A stretch of DNA of 64,000 nt, from assembly GCF_029873635.1 (NCBI RefSeq), contig NC_080422.1, positions 2,398,001 to 2,462,000 of the forward strand, in the 5' to 3' direction. The notes under the pieces are model-generated. The model searched no databases, was not told the DNA's origin, and worked only from the letters and a program-made list of their open reading frames with translations. The first letter of the stretch is position 1. Every line of letters begins with the position of its first letter. Source of the DNA: Malania oleifera. Its lineage: Eukaryota; Streptophyta; Magnoliopsida; Santalales; Ximeniaceae. Of this stretch, positions 1 to 11,529 are shown in pieces. The position numbers were made by a program, and so were the translations under genes.

Positions 1-60
1 CCACATCACACATAAGTGTGCCAGTTTAGTATAACTTACAGCAGCAGAAGTAGCACGTAT

Positions 61-1467
61 TTATTTGTATGATTCCACCTCATCAAGAAATGCCTGTTCA
101 ACTTCCTCCAAGAGATGCTTCCATATAGTCTGTAGAGAACAAAATGCAGTGAGTAATTCTTCTCATACTTAAAGAGCATCACATTGAAAATAAATAAAGT
201 AAAACATAAAATATCATATTTGGAGAATCAACATGTTAAATTTAGTACCTTGTCATGCATCAAGAGATTTCCTAATTTTCTAGCCTGAAAATATACCATG
301 TTTATCATCTTGTAAACAAATATAGTTCAGATTCTTTCTGAAACCAATAACCAATCATGTGAAAACATTTGGCTAAAAAATGAATGAAAAAGGATGCAAA
401 AAATATATAAAATATATTGCTTCAAATATTAAGTAATATTTCACAAAGATTCTATCATGTCTGGAAGACAAATTGTGAAATGAACTTCCGTTGAATTGAA
501 TCACACATTGCTAAAAGGCTGACATAAATTTCAAAGGCATAACCAAGTGCTAGAAGATTAATGATAGAAAAACAGAGTATTTATCTGAATCATAACTCAT
601 TGCTGGAAGTCAAGAATGAATTAGGAAAGCATGACTGAGATTTAAAAAAAAAAAATCTTTCTCTGGTCCTACAGCTCTCTCAAACCTCAATCTTCATCAC
701 GTCCACTCAATACGGAATCTCTTCTTATTTAACTAAACAGTTCAACAAGTAACAGCAGAGGAGAGACAGCAAAAGAGTGTAGATCCTAAAAATTATGTAA
801 TAATATTGCGAATAAGGGTGAGAAGTAACTTGAATGCATCAGTTTTACCCATGGTGATCTGATATTTGGCAATGCAGCTACGTATAATATCCCTCGTGAA
901 TCCATCCGGATTCTTTCTAATCGTCGATCAAACTAATTATACAATTACACATTAATTATTAGAAAATAAAGAGGAAAATTAAAGAAGGCTGTACTTTCTT
1001 ACAGAATCCGTACCCCTAAGAACCTCCATTGGAACCAGAATACTGCACTTCTCGGACACTTTCATCTTATAGTCAAACTCCAGGACGAGAGAGTTCCTGC
1101 AAAACAGAATCAAAGCCCTAAAATGCCTAAATAACGAGTCCAATCGGAGAAGAAAGTGTAATAAGGGTGATAAGAAACGTAGAGAAAGAGAGAGAAACAA
1201 ACGTTGGAGGAGAGGGAGTTGAGATGCGACGTTGAAGGAAGAAAAGGTGAGGTGGAGTTGGTGGAGGAGAGCCAGCATCTTCTAAATGGATCCGATGACG
1301 TTGTTCAGGTTTTGCTTTTGATTGTCGGCAGCGGTTGCTGCTGCAACTACCATGGCTACAGGTCGTTGTTCTCGTGGAATACCCCGTTCCTGCCACTCCC
1401 GGTGGTGGCCGTCGTCGCTGCCGGTACATTCGGCGATTGACGTTTCCATCTTTTTGTTTCTGCGCAT
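61..1467 (-). pseudogene. MED10-like (Mediator subunit 10) pseudogene
   Basis: Minus-strand exon-like blocks match plant MED10, the small middle-module subunit of the RNA polymerase II Mediator complex. Block 1 (about 1202-1467) reads KQNLNNVIGSI, then HQLHLTFSSFNVASQLPLLQR. Block 2 (1003-1096) reads NSLVLEFDYKMKVSEKC. Block 3 (about 830-912) reads NPDGFTRDIIRSCIAKYQ and GKTDAFK. Block 4 (61-129) reads KHLLEEVEQAFLDEVE. Defects: an in-frame TAG at about 1280 where family members have Gln (SIQK), a TAA at 61-63 where they continue into a Glu-Ile-Arg segment, and a block 3/block 4 junction without an in-frame GT donor. The stop-containing exon 1 and lost splice site argue against a functional protein. 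A decayed duplicate of a gene elsewhere is the simplest reading. The family match is from memory of MED10 sequences. Confidence 0.8.
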
Positions 1468-1614
1468 CGGACACTCAAGACTCCCTGCGAGTTGGCATAA
1501 CGCATTCCTTCGAAGTTCAAATTTGCACGAAGGGGTATTGTAGTCATTTGAAAACCTAATTATATTGAAATTCTTCTTTTACACTAATAATGAGTAGTCT
1601 CTAAACACATTTGT

Positions 1615-2041
1615 TGGGGATTAAAGGCAATAGGTCACATGACTAAAAAAGTTAACACGTAAGAAGGAGTATCAGGGGTTCAATTTCAGGTACATACACT
1701 TACAGAATTAGTGGTACCTGTGAATGGTGATAATTTACACTATAAACCAGCTGGGACTGTGAATGGTGAAAGTTCGTTCTGTGAGCCAGCAGAAACTGTA
1801 GATGGTGAGAGTTTTTTATGAGTTAGCGGGGATCATGAATGGTAATGGAGATGTGTTCCGAAGGTCGGGTCAGCCGAACGCCCAACTAATGCACGGAAGC
1901 CATGTCTACATTCCGAATTTTACCTGATCAGCGAGACCTAAGTGAAGGATATTAATCCGTAAGTTTGGTACCACACAAGGAGGTCCGAAAAGGCTTGTTG
2001 GTGGTTAGAGTTCCTATGTAATCAAAAAATAAAAAAAAAAA
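1615..2041 (+). mobile_element. tRNA-derived SINE with poly(A) tail, long variant (family S2)
   Basis: A pol III B-box-like GGGGTTCAATTTC lies at about 1677-1689 and the sequence ends in an A-rich tail at 2027-2041. Its 3' part (TTTGGTACCACAC ... GGTGGTTAGAGTTCC ... ATCAAAAAA) matches the reverse complement of 7905-8070, and the segment after the B box (GAATTAGTGGTACCTGTGAATGG) also corresponds. This copy is much longer because of an internal tandem expansion at 1725-1850. The 5' end and target-site duplication are not clear. Confidence 0.6.
1725..1850 (+). repeat. Internal tandem repeat of the SINE
   Basis: A unit of about 45 bp with core TGTGAATGGTGATA/ gagccagc occurs about four times in diverged form (tgtgaatggtgataat, tgtgaatggtgaaagt, gtagatggtgagagt, catgaatggtaatgg). 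The related element at 7905-8070 has only one such unit. Confidence 0.6.
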
Positions 2042-3862
2042 TGAAGATGTTTTACTTCAAACAATATGATTTGAAAAAGATCTCTCGAGAGTAGGTCTAA
2101 GTTAATTTACTACTCAAATCATATAACCATCAAGATTAGTAAAATAGGTCACTTTTGTACTAATCACATGAATGAGAGAACTTCTTAATGAGAATTAGTC
2201 AAATTAGTTTGGCATGTTGATGACATGACTATAAGGGTCTTCCTAGGTTGTGACAAGTCAAGTTTATCGCATTTTTCATAAAGGGTTGGCTCAAGTGAAG
2301 GTAGGTTATGTCAATTATGTCCAATCATGTAATCATAAAGAGTATTTCGATCAAAGTGAAGACAATTTAGCTGTTCAAGTCGTACAATTCACGTGACCAC
2401 AAAGGCGAATCCAAGTGAAGTCAATCTTAATCTACCATGTGTGAAACATGGGACACCACCAAAATGGTTGGTCCAAGCACCCATATAACACGACCAGAAA
2501 TGGATAATTGTACTCACATGGCACAACCATAAAATGATGATTTTGTTCACATAACTCAATCATAAAATCATAGTTTAGCCCACACCATCCTCATAAAACA
2601 TGGGGAATAACACCCATGGTTAGTTTGTAAAAGGGTTGATCTCCTAAAAAAAAGGTAATTATTCTATTTAAAATTATAGGCTCTTTCCCTTTTCTCGGTG
2701 ATCTCTTAAGTTACTCTTCTGAAAATAAACATCTAACAAATTTCATAAAAACTACCTATTATGCAAATCACAACAAAGCAGACAAACTAAAAAGAAAAAC
2801 AAGAAATCAAATAACAAACAACACACATAATACACAAATTTACAAGGTTCAATAGTTTGTCTACAACCTTAAAGTCATATTAGGTCATTAATTTAACTAT
2901 TCAACAATAATTACAAGCAGAACACGCTAACCCCTTAATCTCATTTTTCTCGTGTACAAGTACTATTGCACTTCAACTAAAAAGAATATAATTTATATGA
3001 GAATTTATGACAACTTTCACAAAATTACATAGTTACATAAAATATCCCTATTAACAAAAAATATTTTGTTTCAAGAGCATTGCCCCCTAGACCATTGCCC
3101 ACTAACTAACTAACAGGACTATTGCTCGGAAGGGGTGCATCCCTCTCTAACTCCTCCTGTAGAGCTCCATACAAATATCGCACTTAGAAAACCATATGTA
3201 ATACTTTATGCACTAGAAATCAAGCTCCACATACAACACTACTAGGATCTCCCAAAAATCAGTCCTACCTTGTTTAGTATTTATAAATAGTAACTAGCAA
3301 ATTAACTCTTATTAATGATTCATCCATCAGACGAGTCATTGTAGTGACAAGTTAGTGTGACTGGGAATATTCTTCGCATCTCGAAAGAAATGGTTTTCAA
3401 ATCAATCTCCTTTTATCTTATAGAATTAATAGCTCACAATGGGAATTTGCCCAATGTTCATTTGGCAGCCCAGCTCTTACACTTCGATCTGCTAATCTAC
3501 TCTGCCTACCTTTGTTACTACTTAAGAAAGTAAACAGTAATATGAAGTAACTTGTAAAAACCTTCGCTACATAAACAATAGCATTTATTATAAAATTAGA
3601 TATTAGGTATCTAACAATTTTATACCAGACTTTAATTAAGGACCACAAAGTACACACATATGCATTTCTACCAAATGAAAAAGTTTACTATATTGCACGA
3701 ACGAGGCTTATATATATATACACATCCATAAAAATATGCATAACATATTCAAATAAACCCTTGTGTATCAAAAAAATATGCATAACTCTATAACATAATA
3801 TAATATATGCTATAATATTATATCATAGTATAATATATTTTTACTGTGTATATTACACAAAC

Positions 3863-3863
<1 letters not shown>
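2042..3863. other. Intergenic stretch with degenerate short repeats
   Basis: No coding gene is recognisable. Between about 2100 and 2620 a loose motif recurs (CATGACCATAAAGG, then CAAGTGAAGTCAAT) every 60-75 bp in diverged form, suggesting an old tandem array. The rest is AT-rich and unremarkable. Confidence 0.4.
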
Positions 3864-3900
<37 letters not shown>

Positions 3901-3902
3901 TG
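3864..3902 (+). repeat. (AAT)n microsatellite
   Basis: About 13 uninterrupted AAT trinucleotides. Confidence 0.95.
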
Positions 3903-5252
3903 ATACCATTCAATATAAATGAAAAACTATAATATACCATATTGTTTATATTTTTGTTAAAATACATAACAATAAAATATAGTAATTTTAAAACATAAAA
4001 TAAAATATAATACTAATGTTGTAGAAGAAAAATGTAAAATTAGAGCAAGAACTTAACTGCATGGGGTGGACATAATTATATCAGACTAGTTTTCTTTTAT
4101 CCAAAAATTACAATTCAATTGTATATTGGTTAACGAGAGGGGAGAAATGGAGGCTTCTATGATGCTTTTTTTGATTTCAATGGCAAAGCAAAAATCAACA
4201 ACCACTAACCAGTCCATTCCACGGGGTCAGATTGTGCCATTTATTCTTCATCTTCTTCATCAGCAATCTCATCGTCTTCATTCCTGGCCAATCCCAGGTA
4301 CATTTGACACTGAAACTTAGAGTCTCGTGCTTAATCAATGCGGCGACCAAAAGGGTAGGAGTATGCCATTGATGGAATCCTTGACCCATAAAGAAAAAAG
4401 AGGGAAATTGAGATTTTTTCTGAACAATGAGATTTGTGATCCCCTAAAAAACTCTAAATTCGTATTACTATCCTCGGTAAGCTGTGTTTCGTTCCTGGCA
4501 TTTGTTCCACTTCTCAATATTTATATATTGATCATTTTCGATTAATACTTTTGTTTCTTATTCGATAATTTTGTTTTATGTTCCGTTTCTCTGATTTCAG
4601 AAAGAAAAACTCATTTAATTTCACAAGTACTATATCACGCTTTGAGTTGAATGATTCTTTTTCTAGTGTGTTGAGAAACGCGTTGAAGATGTTTGTTAAA
4701 ATGTTTCTGAGAAGATGCTATGAGCATTGAAGTATTGCATTTGGCCAAGAAAAAAAAATTCAAATTTCACTCAATCATCTTTCTGAACATTCAAGTATTG
4801 CATTATAAGTTTGTTGAATGTCAATTGCCATCAGGCTGGCTACTTGTAGAATTTACAGAAAGTAGACTACAGCTGCTCTCTCTCAACAGCAGAGACTCTG
4901 TGGTTTAAGAAGGACATAGATCTTAAAAAATTAACATTGAGGAGTTCGGATAGGTCTAGTAAACTTGCAGAGTTGCAGTCCAGAAGAAGATGGTTGGGGT
5001 TTTCGGTTTTCTTTCGCAGACTTGCACATAAAACACTGGATGATGAATATAAATATTTGCATCCCCAACTTCGCCCCTTGCACGCACACATGTGCACAAA
5101 CACAGACTATTGTTGTAATTTCTAGTTCTAGGGTAAAAGAAACTAACCTTGTCTCATATTTGACAAAAAGACGCATTTGATAAAAAGACACAGACCTCTC
5201 CATTTCTAAAATCATAGAGATCTCCCTTGACGTTTGACCTTGGGACACTTAA
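3903..5252. other. Intergenic, no recognised gene
   Basis: Only short open frames (60-105 codons) on both strands, with no recognisable domain or consistent splice structure. Nothing else identified. Confidence 0.5.
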
Positions 5253-5275
5253 CCCCCCCCCCCCCCCCCCCCCCC
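5253..5275 (+). repeat. poly(C) tract
   Basis: 23 consecutive C residues. Similar C or G runs occur near 6050 and at about 6352-6369. Lengths of such runs are often inaccurate in assemblies. Confidence 0.9.
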
Positions 5276-5480
5276 ACTCTCTTTGGGCTTTTCTTTTTGC
5301 AAAATTTAAGGGGTCTCCATTTTTTTTTCAATTCTTAGAAAAGATCCAAGGGATTTTTGAAACCTTTAGGAATGCTCATATCTTTTTGTCGAAACTCAAG
5401 GAGGTTTGTGAAAATTTTGAAATCCAATGGATAGTTTGCATCTGTTTGTCCTTGCCCTGATTTTTATTTCGGATAAATAA

Positions 5481-5818
5481 AATCCATTCACACCCCTGAG
5501 GTTTTTGAATATGACGCTATACCTCCTTGCATTTTTTAATATGCCTAAAGATCCACCACTTTATAATGACAAATGCACTATTAGTTAGTTTATCATTATC
5601 TTTATGAGTAAAACGTGTATTTCACCATTTTCTTCATAACTGATCACAAATTTATAGTTTTTTTTACTTGAAATATTATATAATTCTCTAATTTATTTTG
5701 CACATGAACTCATGTTTTGTGTGTAGCATATACCAGTGTGAATATGAGTACTTGCACAACTCTAAAAAAATACAGGTGTGGTGTCATTTTCAGAAACTTG
5801 AGGAGGTGCAAATGGATT
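5481..5818. mobile_element. MITE with long terminal inverted repeats
   Basis: The left end AATCCATTCACACCCCTGAGG followed by TTTTTGAATATGAC matches the reverse complement of the right end (AATCCATTTGCACCTCCTCAA, then GTTTCTGAAAATGAC) over about 45 bp at roughly 75 percent identity by eye. The element is 338 bp and AT-rich inside, with no transposase. The superfamily is uncertain because a target-site duplication could not be fixed. Confidence 0.7.
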
Positions 5819-6341
5819 ATACTTTTATATTTTATATTATTTATTTTTTAAAATTGTTAAGTTGATTGCTTACTTTCACTTTCTTAGTCCTGATCTTTGT
5901 TCTTTAAGGCAAAAACACAAGAAGAAAACTTGAGATTAATGGGAGAGAAAGGAAAAGGGCTACTTGAATTAATTTCAATTGTCATCTATACTACTAAGAA
6001 AAGGGATTCTCCCATCTTGGTATGATTTTTAGAATGCCCAAAGCCTACCCCCCCCCCCCACCCCCAACTAACTGCTCCATAGTTGTTCTCTTAGTCAAAT
6101 TAAAAGCCCTTCAACTCCCCCTTTCTCTACAATTATTTTTAAATTAAAAAGTGAAAAATTAGAGAGCTGTGGAGCATGCACATAGGGCATGCCCGAGATA
6201 GTTCACATTAAAAAAAAAAAAATGATGTTAGCTTCAATGGAATCACATGAGCTATTTTCAGTTATGGAGTGTTGCTTAATAGAAAAAAATTGTTCAAGGA
6301 ACAGAGCAGATAATAGAAAATAATATAAGCTGGCTAATGAG

Positions 6342-6456
6342 GGGACCCACCGGGGGGGGGGGGGGGGGAGGGGGAGGGCAGCCCAGTCCACTCCTCGAAC
6401 CTATAACCTCTAGGTCACACGGCGACAACCTTACCCTTGCACCTAAGCTCCCCTTC
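6342..6456 (-). mobile_element. Au-like SINE, 3' part replaced by a C-rich run
   Basis: Read on the minus strand it begins GGGAGCTTAGGTGCAAGGGT and contains GTGTGACCTAGAGGTTATAG and the B-box-like GGTTCGAGGAG, the same head as the SINE at 6725. The 3' half is missing and replaced by a (C)n-rich stretch. An 8-bp direct repeat CTAATGAG flanks it at 6334-6341 and 6457-6464, a convincing target-site duplication. Confidence 0.85.
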
Positions 6457-6724
6457 CTAATGAGAAAATAAGCACTATTTAAATTATTCTTCAATTTGTT
6501 GACAACAAGTATTTGCATCTAAAGTGTTTGTTGGGAAATGCTTATGCTACGGGCATTCAGAATCATTTGGTGAGTTGATTTAAACCCTCAAATGCACCAA
6601 TGCAAGTTTGTAAGCAAATGCATCAATAGCTAATCCTATCATTTTATTATTATTATTGATATTTGATCAGATGAATTTTGCATTTTGTGTGATAGTATTT
6701 TTTTTTTTATTTAGAGGAGATTAA

Positions 6725-6908
6725 GGGGAGCTTAGATGCAATGGTAAAGTTGTTGCCGTGTAACCCAGAGGTCACAGGTTTGAGGTGTGGAAATAACTTT
6801 TTGTAAAATTGTAAGGTAAGACTGTACTAAAGATCCATTGTGATCTGCTCCTTCCCTGGACTCCACATATGAGGGAGTTTTGTGCACCGAGCTGTTTTTT
6901 TTTTTTTT
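6725..6908 (+). mobile_element. Au-like SINE, full length
   Basis: About 184 bp. An A-box-like head (GGGAGCTTAGATGCAATGGT) is followed by CAGAGGTCACAGGTTTGAGG (B box), then GTAAGACTGTAC, CTTCCCTGGACTCC and GAGGGAGTTTTGTGCACC, and a T-run end, as in the plant Au SINE family. A direct repeat AGAGGAG lies on both sides (about 6713 and 6912). Non-coding; it would depend on LINE enzymes to move. Confidence 0.9.
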
Positions 6909-7224
6909 CAAAGAGGAGGTGCTTCCTCAATCTGTTAAACTGGGTGTTTGCCAAACTAACCTACAAAATGTTTGTATATATTCCTCAATGAACATACCTT
7001 AATTATTTGAACTGTTCTTTATTTATAAATTAACCTATCAGTAAACTTTCCAATATTTCATTTTATGTTGTTTGGTGTCCTGAAATCTCTCTCCTTTCTT
7101 GCACTTTATTGCAGTTTAAAGATATTGAGTGGTTTTGACAGCTTAGGATTGTTCTTTTAATTCTATTCAGTTGTTTTAAAAGGTTAAGGAAAAACTCTTC
7201 GTTTGGTAAAGTTAGCAACGCTAT

Positions 7225-7360
7225 TTTATTCTTTGCGATGGTCAATAGGGGTAGGGTCATCACAGTGTATGTACATAGCCTCTCTCCTGCTTTTATGTAG
7301 AGAGGTTGTTTTCTCAGACTCGAACCCCTGACCAGCTGGTCGTGGAGTGGAAGGTTAAAT
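7225..7360 (-). mobile_element. tRNA-derived SINE (third type), partial
   Basis: On the minus strand: GACCAGCTGGTCAGGGGTTC then GAGTC (B box), CAACCTCTCTACATAAAAGC, AGGAGAGAGGCTATGTACAT and GACCCTACCCC. This order is typical of plant tRNA-derived SINEs. Ends are approximate. Confidence 0.7.
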
Positions 7361-7904
7361 GAGATTGTCACAGACTAAGAATACAGTGAAAAATAACATG
7401 TCATGTTCGGGCGAGACGTAACCGGAGGATAAAATACAGAACAGAGGAAAGGAATTCTAGAAGAATGCTAGGATACCAAAATTTCTTTCTATTACCAGAG
7501 TCGTACCAGCCACTGAAAAATTGCATTCTAGGCAGAAGAGATAGCTTCTTATTCTTTTTCTTTTGCTTCATTTGGTTGTTGGTTTAGTAATTCTTTCATT
7601 CTTCTGAAAATTATTCCTACACAGTCGCTCACTGAAATATTGTTATAATTGATGAATATAGAGGAAACCCCTATTCATTTCTCATTGTTTACTGCTCTTG
7701 CAAATTTTGGTCTAATGCTTCCTTTCAGCTGCAGGTGAGCATCTAAGATTTGCTACACAGTGCTTGCCATTCATTCTGATTACGAAAGAATGTTACTTTT
7801 TGGTATTTCCTGTTAAAAATTATTCCGTGTTTTAGTTTAATTATCCTTTCCTTCCTAAATCTCTCATTAGTTTATCGTTCATTCTTACATTATTTATGTT
7901 ATTG

Positions 7905-8070
7905 TTTTTTTTTTTTTTTTTTGATAATTTGGGGACTCCAGCCACCATCACGTCACTTTGGAAACTATGGTGCGGCACCAAACCCGGAGGAGTGAAAGCC
8001 GGCCGCCCATTGACGTACCCCTGGTAATTCACTGGGATAGACTCTCAAGAAGGAATCGAACCTGTGACCT
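7905..8070 (-). mobile_element. S2 SINE, 5'-truncated, poly(A) tail
   Basis: On the minus strand it starts near the B box (GGTCACAGGTTCGATTCC), runs through GGGTTTGGTGCCGCACC and GGTGGCTGGAGTCCCC, and ends in a run of A (T on the plus strand, about 7904-7922). It is homologous to 1615-2041 but lacks the internal tandem expansion. T-rich sequence at 8085-8108 abuts its truncated end. Confidence 0.75.
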
Positions 8071-8108
8071 TATTATTGTTGTTGTTTTTTTTTTTTTTTT
8101 TTTTTTTA

Positions 8109-9469
8109 ATTTTTTTTAAAGTATGCGTTGAATTCGACTGTATAAAAAATACATTGTTCATGCCAAAAAATTATGTTTTCAAAATTATAAGATTTTTTCT
8201 TAGTCATTTGGTAATTTTAATTAAATTTATGTCAAAGAACTGCTTTAAAAATCTGGTAGATGCATAGTTTGAAAAGCAAATTGCAACAGTTGCTTTGCAT
8301 AAATTAGATTTTATCCCTTCTTTTACCGATAAATTATAATTTACTTCTCTTTTTTATTTTTGTGATTATCCTTCATCCTTGAGTTGATGAATTTGAAAGA
8401 TTTTTGTGCGATACTCACATACACTTCCTTTCTCACTTGGTAGGTGTGCTCGACTTTCGGAGTCTCTCATTGGATGAAGTTGGTCGAGTTCATCATGTCC
8501 ACAAGAAATTATGTTATTACTATAAAGCAAATAATAATGTAAAATATTGTATGAGTTCACAATAGGGAATAGATAAGAAATAACTATTCCTAAATTTTAT
8601 CATGAGAATGTCTATTCATTTCTTATTACACTTTAAATAAAATAATTAAAAATATATAAGGACGGACTATTTCCTTGATTATCAAAATTTAAACTATGTT
8701 ATATTTTATTCCAATGAATAGTTATTCTGCCCAATCAAATGAACCATTACTACTTGGAAAGACTAATTCTTAGAATGATTTGAATGTGCCTTTCTTGATG
8801 GAGGTTTGAAGAATTAGATTATTATTTTATTTGTGTATATTAATGATGGAATTTAATTAATTAGGATAATTAATTATCCTCAAACAAGTCTCAGTGATCT
8901 TTGCATTAGTACAATATCTCACTTGGGGCTTGGCTAGATATGATATATGGTAACTTTGATGTGCCTTGTCTAGCATCTCCTTGGATTAATTTAATGGCAC
9001 ATGATGACATTTGTTTGGCTAGTGAATTTAATTAATGAGATGCTAAGTTTGGTTTTTGTGTTATTGATGATTTAAAAAAATAATAATAAATGATGAAAAT
9101 GGGCTAATTCTAGTTGTTGTAAAATTCTATGGCCTTATTATGAAAAGTTTAGCGTTCGGCATAAAAAGTTATAATGTGCTTAAAATATTTAAAGTAATTA
9201 AATGGTAATATATTTGTAAGAAATGTGATTAATTCATAGATATTTTTAAAATATTTGAAAAAAATTTAAGAACATTTATGAAATAAAATATCGTATCGGA
9301 GAAAAGTTAACTTTTAAGAGTTTTAAATATGCTAGTTTTAAAAATTTTCAGAAACAAGAAGCTAATTTTTAAAGGCCCTTCAAAATGTTAATTTTTAGCT
9401 TTTAATTGACTTTATGCTCTTTCATTCACCTAAAGCTTTTTCTGTATTAAATTCAAAATTCAAATGACT
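8109..9469. other. AT-rich intergenic, no gene seen
   Basis: No coding, RNA or clear repeat signal recognised. Confidence 0.5.
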
Positions 9470-10240
9470 AAATCAAGAGATCAAGTGCTCATATATGATT
9501 CGTTCAAATTTGAAAATGATGACTAACTATGATTTTCATGAATTTAATTTTTTGCATTTTCAACAATCTTGCAACTGGGTGAGAAGAGTAATTAAATGAA
9601 TAAATCACTCACCGCCCAGTAGTCTAGATGCACTGAGACTTATCTCTAAATGTCGTTATTCAAATTCATCATCATATTTAAACAACCTAATCGAGACAAG
9701 AATTGATTCGCTCATATTCGAAATGATGGCTGACCATTATTTTCAGGAATTCAATTTGCATTTTGTAGCATTCTTAACAATGTTGCAATGGAACGAGATA
9801 AGTAAATAAATAAATGACTACTTGCCCTTAAGTGTACCCACACCGAGATCCATTTCTTCTCTAAATGAAGTTAGTCAAGTTCATCTTTATATTCAAATAA
9901 CCTCATAAGGAGTAGGGATCGGGATATGATTCGTTTAGATTCGAAATTATGGGTAACTATCGTTTTCACGAATTTAATTAGCGCATCTTCAATGGTTCTG
10001 CAATGGAGCGGGCAAGAAAAATAATTAAATGAATAAATTACTCACTGCCCTGAAGTATCAGAGAGTCGTAAAGATATCTCTCTTTGTCTCTAAATGACTG
10101 GAGTCGGTCAAGCTCATCATACATATTCAAACTACATAATTAATGAAAAAGTGAGGACTGAAATATGATTTGTTCACATGCGAAATGGTGGCAAATGAGT
10201 TATCATTTTAGTGAACTTGATTTTTAGAATATCCAATGGC
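9470..10240 (+). repeat. Degenerate tandem repeat, unit about 205-240 bp
   Basis: A conserved phrase (ATGATTCGTTCA ... TTCGAAATGATGGCT) recurs at about 9495, 9702, 9925 and 10165. Each copy is followed by a fixed order of blocks: TTTTCATGAATTTAATT, CAATGG, TAATTAAATGAATAAAT, ACTCACCGCCC, TCTCTAAATG, and CAAGTTCATCAT. About 3.5 diverged copies. Confidence 0.8.
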
Positions 10241-11529
10241 CCCCCAATTGAGTGATTTGCTATCTTTCTTGGGTTAAACAGGTGATGTATGGGCATTGGA
10301 TTACTTAGGACCAACCATTTAATATATTGAAATGGGCAAAGGAAATGGAATGGGAGTGTGGAAGTTGTGCACGGGTGGGATGGGGAGATTGCTTTAATCA
10401 ACATTCAATTTCAGCATAATTGAACCACTTTAGTTAATCCCCCCTATCCATTAGTACTTTTAAGAATTAATAAACATATATATACGCAACCAATGACCAC
10501 TAAAATTGCCCAATCCCAAAAGCCACGAAAACAATCGCCTTGAATTTCTGTCTAAATTTCTTAGAACAAGCCAAGGCCCTTTGCAATGTTTTCATCATTG
10601 GCCTTTCTCTTTTGTAGTGTGTTGGTAGGGGGGATATGGAAAGGTGATGCATTTGTGACTCGTGCAGTATAATTAAAGAACCCAATATATATCTAGAAGC
10701 CAGGACAATGGGTTAGAACATATCATCTATTAAAAACTATTCAAGGATTATGTTTAAATATGTTTGATTGAATTTCGGCCATCCACTAATCTCTAACCAT
10801 GTTATATAATAAGTAAATAAATATACATGTTCTAATCATTGCCTGTAATTTTATTGGGTCGAGTGAGAGGGCTTGGGATGATTTGTGTGAGGAGTAAAAA
10901 TTATTTCACTCCCACGAGTTTGTCAGTTAATCGGACATCTATTTGATTTTTTGATAAGATAAAGTGAGAGAAAACTCATCGTTGTTTAGTTTGTTTGACA
11001 GGTTTAGAATTACTATATCACTGTGACAAGTTTGTGAGCTAATTAGAATTTCATTTGACATGAAGAACCCTGATGGGTCATAGCTAGGCACGATACCGTA
11101 GCTAGCCCCATAGTTGTCAGTGCAACCACACTTCTTTGATAGGGTGTTGGTGGCATGGTCGATTCTGCCATTGAAGTGTAGAGTTACCTTCCTAGAATCC
11201 GGACCAGTTGGGTAGGCGAATCGTACTCATAAAGGTCATTCATTTGGATAAGTGTGAAAACTCAACATGGTTTGTACAAAATTAAATATTTACTGTATAT
11301 TAAGACATGGATAAATGGTTAAACTATTGGTGTTTAGCAAGTAGCATTTTAAAAGTTTTCTTTTTGTTATTTTCACATTGGTGATTTAAGAAATTTAGGA
11401 GTTCGTTAATTATATGTGGGAGCCTTTTTTAAGACTTATGAACAAACGAGCATCTACAATCCATTCATTCCAAAGAGCTTGACCTTGAAAAATTATAAAG
11501 GAATTAACAAATAATTAAATAGTATAATG
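10241..11529. other. Intergenic, possible LTR relic
   Basis: No gene seen. At about 11075-11290 the order GATACCGTAGCT, GTCAGTGCAACCAC, GTGTTGG resembles the middle of the gypsy LTRs at 25135-25270 and 36535-36650, so this may be a very old LTR fragment. Confidence 0.35.

Noticed and set aside
250..285. Short exon-like stretch reading ARKLGNLLMHDK with AG and GT flanks in the MED10 relic
   Set aside because: MED10 has no such segment between TDAFK and KHLLEE; the flanking splice signals are probably chance.
4126..4545. Two short open frames with a possible GT donor after ATCCTCG
   Set aside because: No recognisable protein and no supporting second exon.
5253..5275. Poly(C) run as a functional G-quadruplex site
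   Set aside because: It can form such a structure in principle, but homopolymer runs like this are common artefacts and nothing around it suggests a role.
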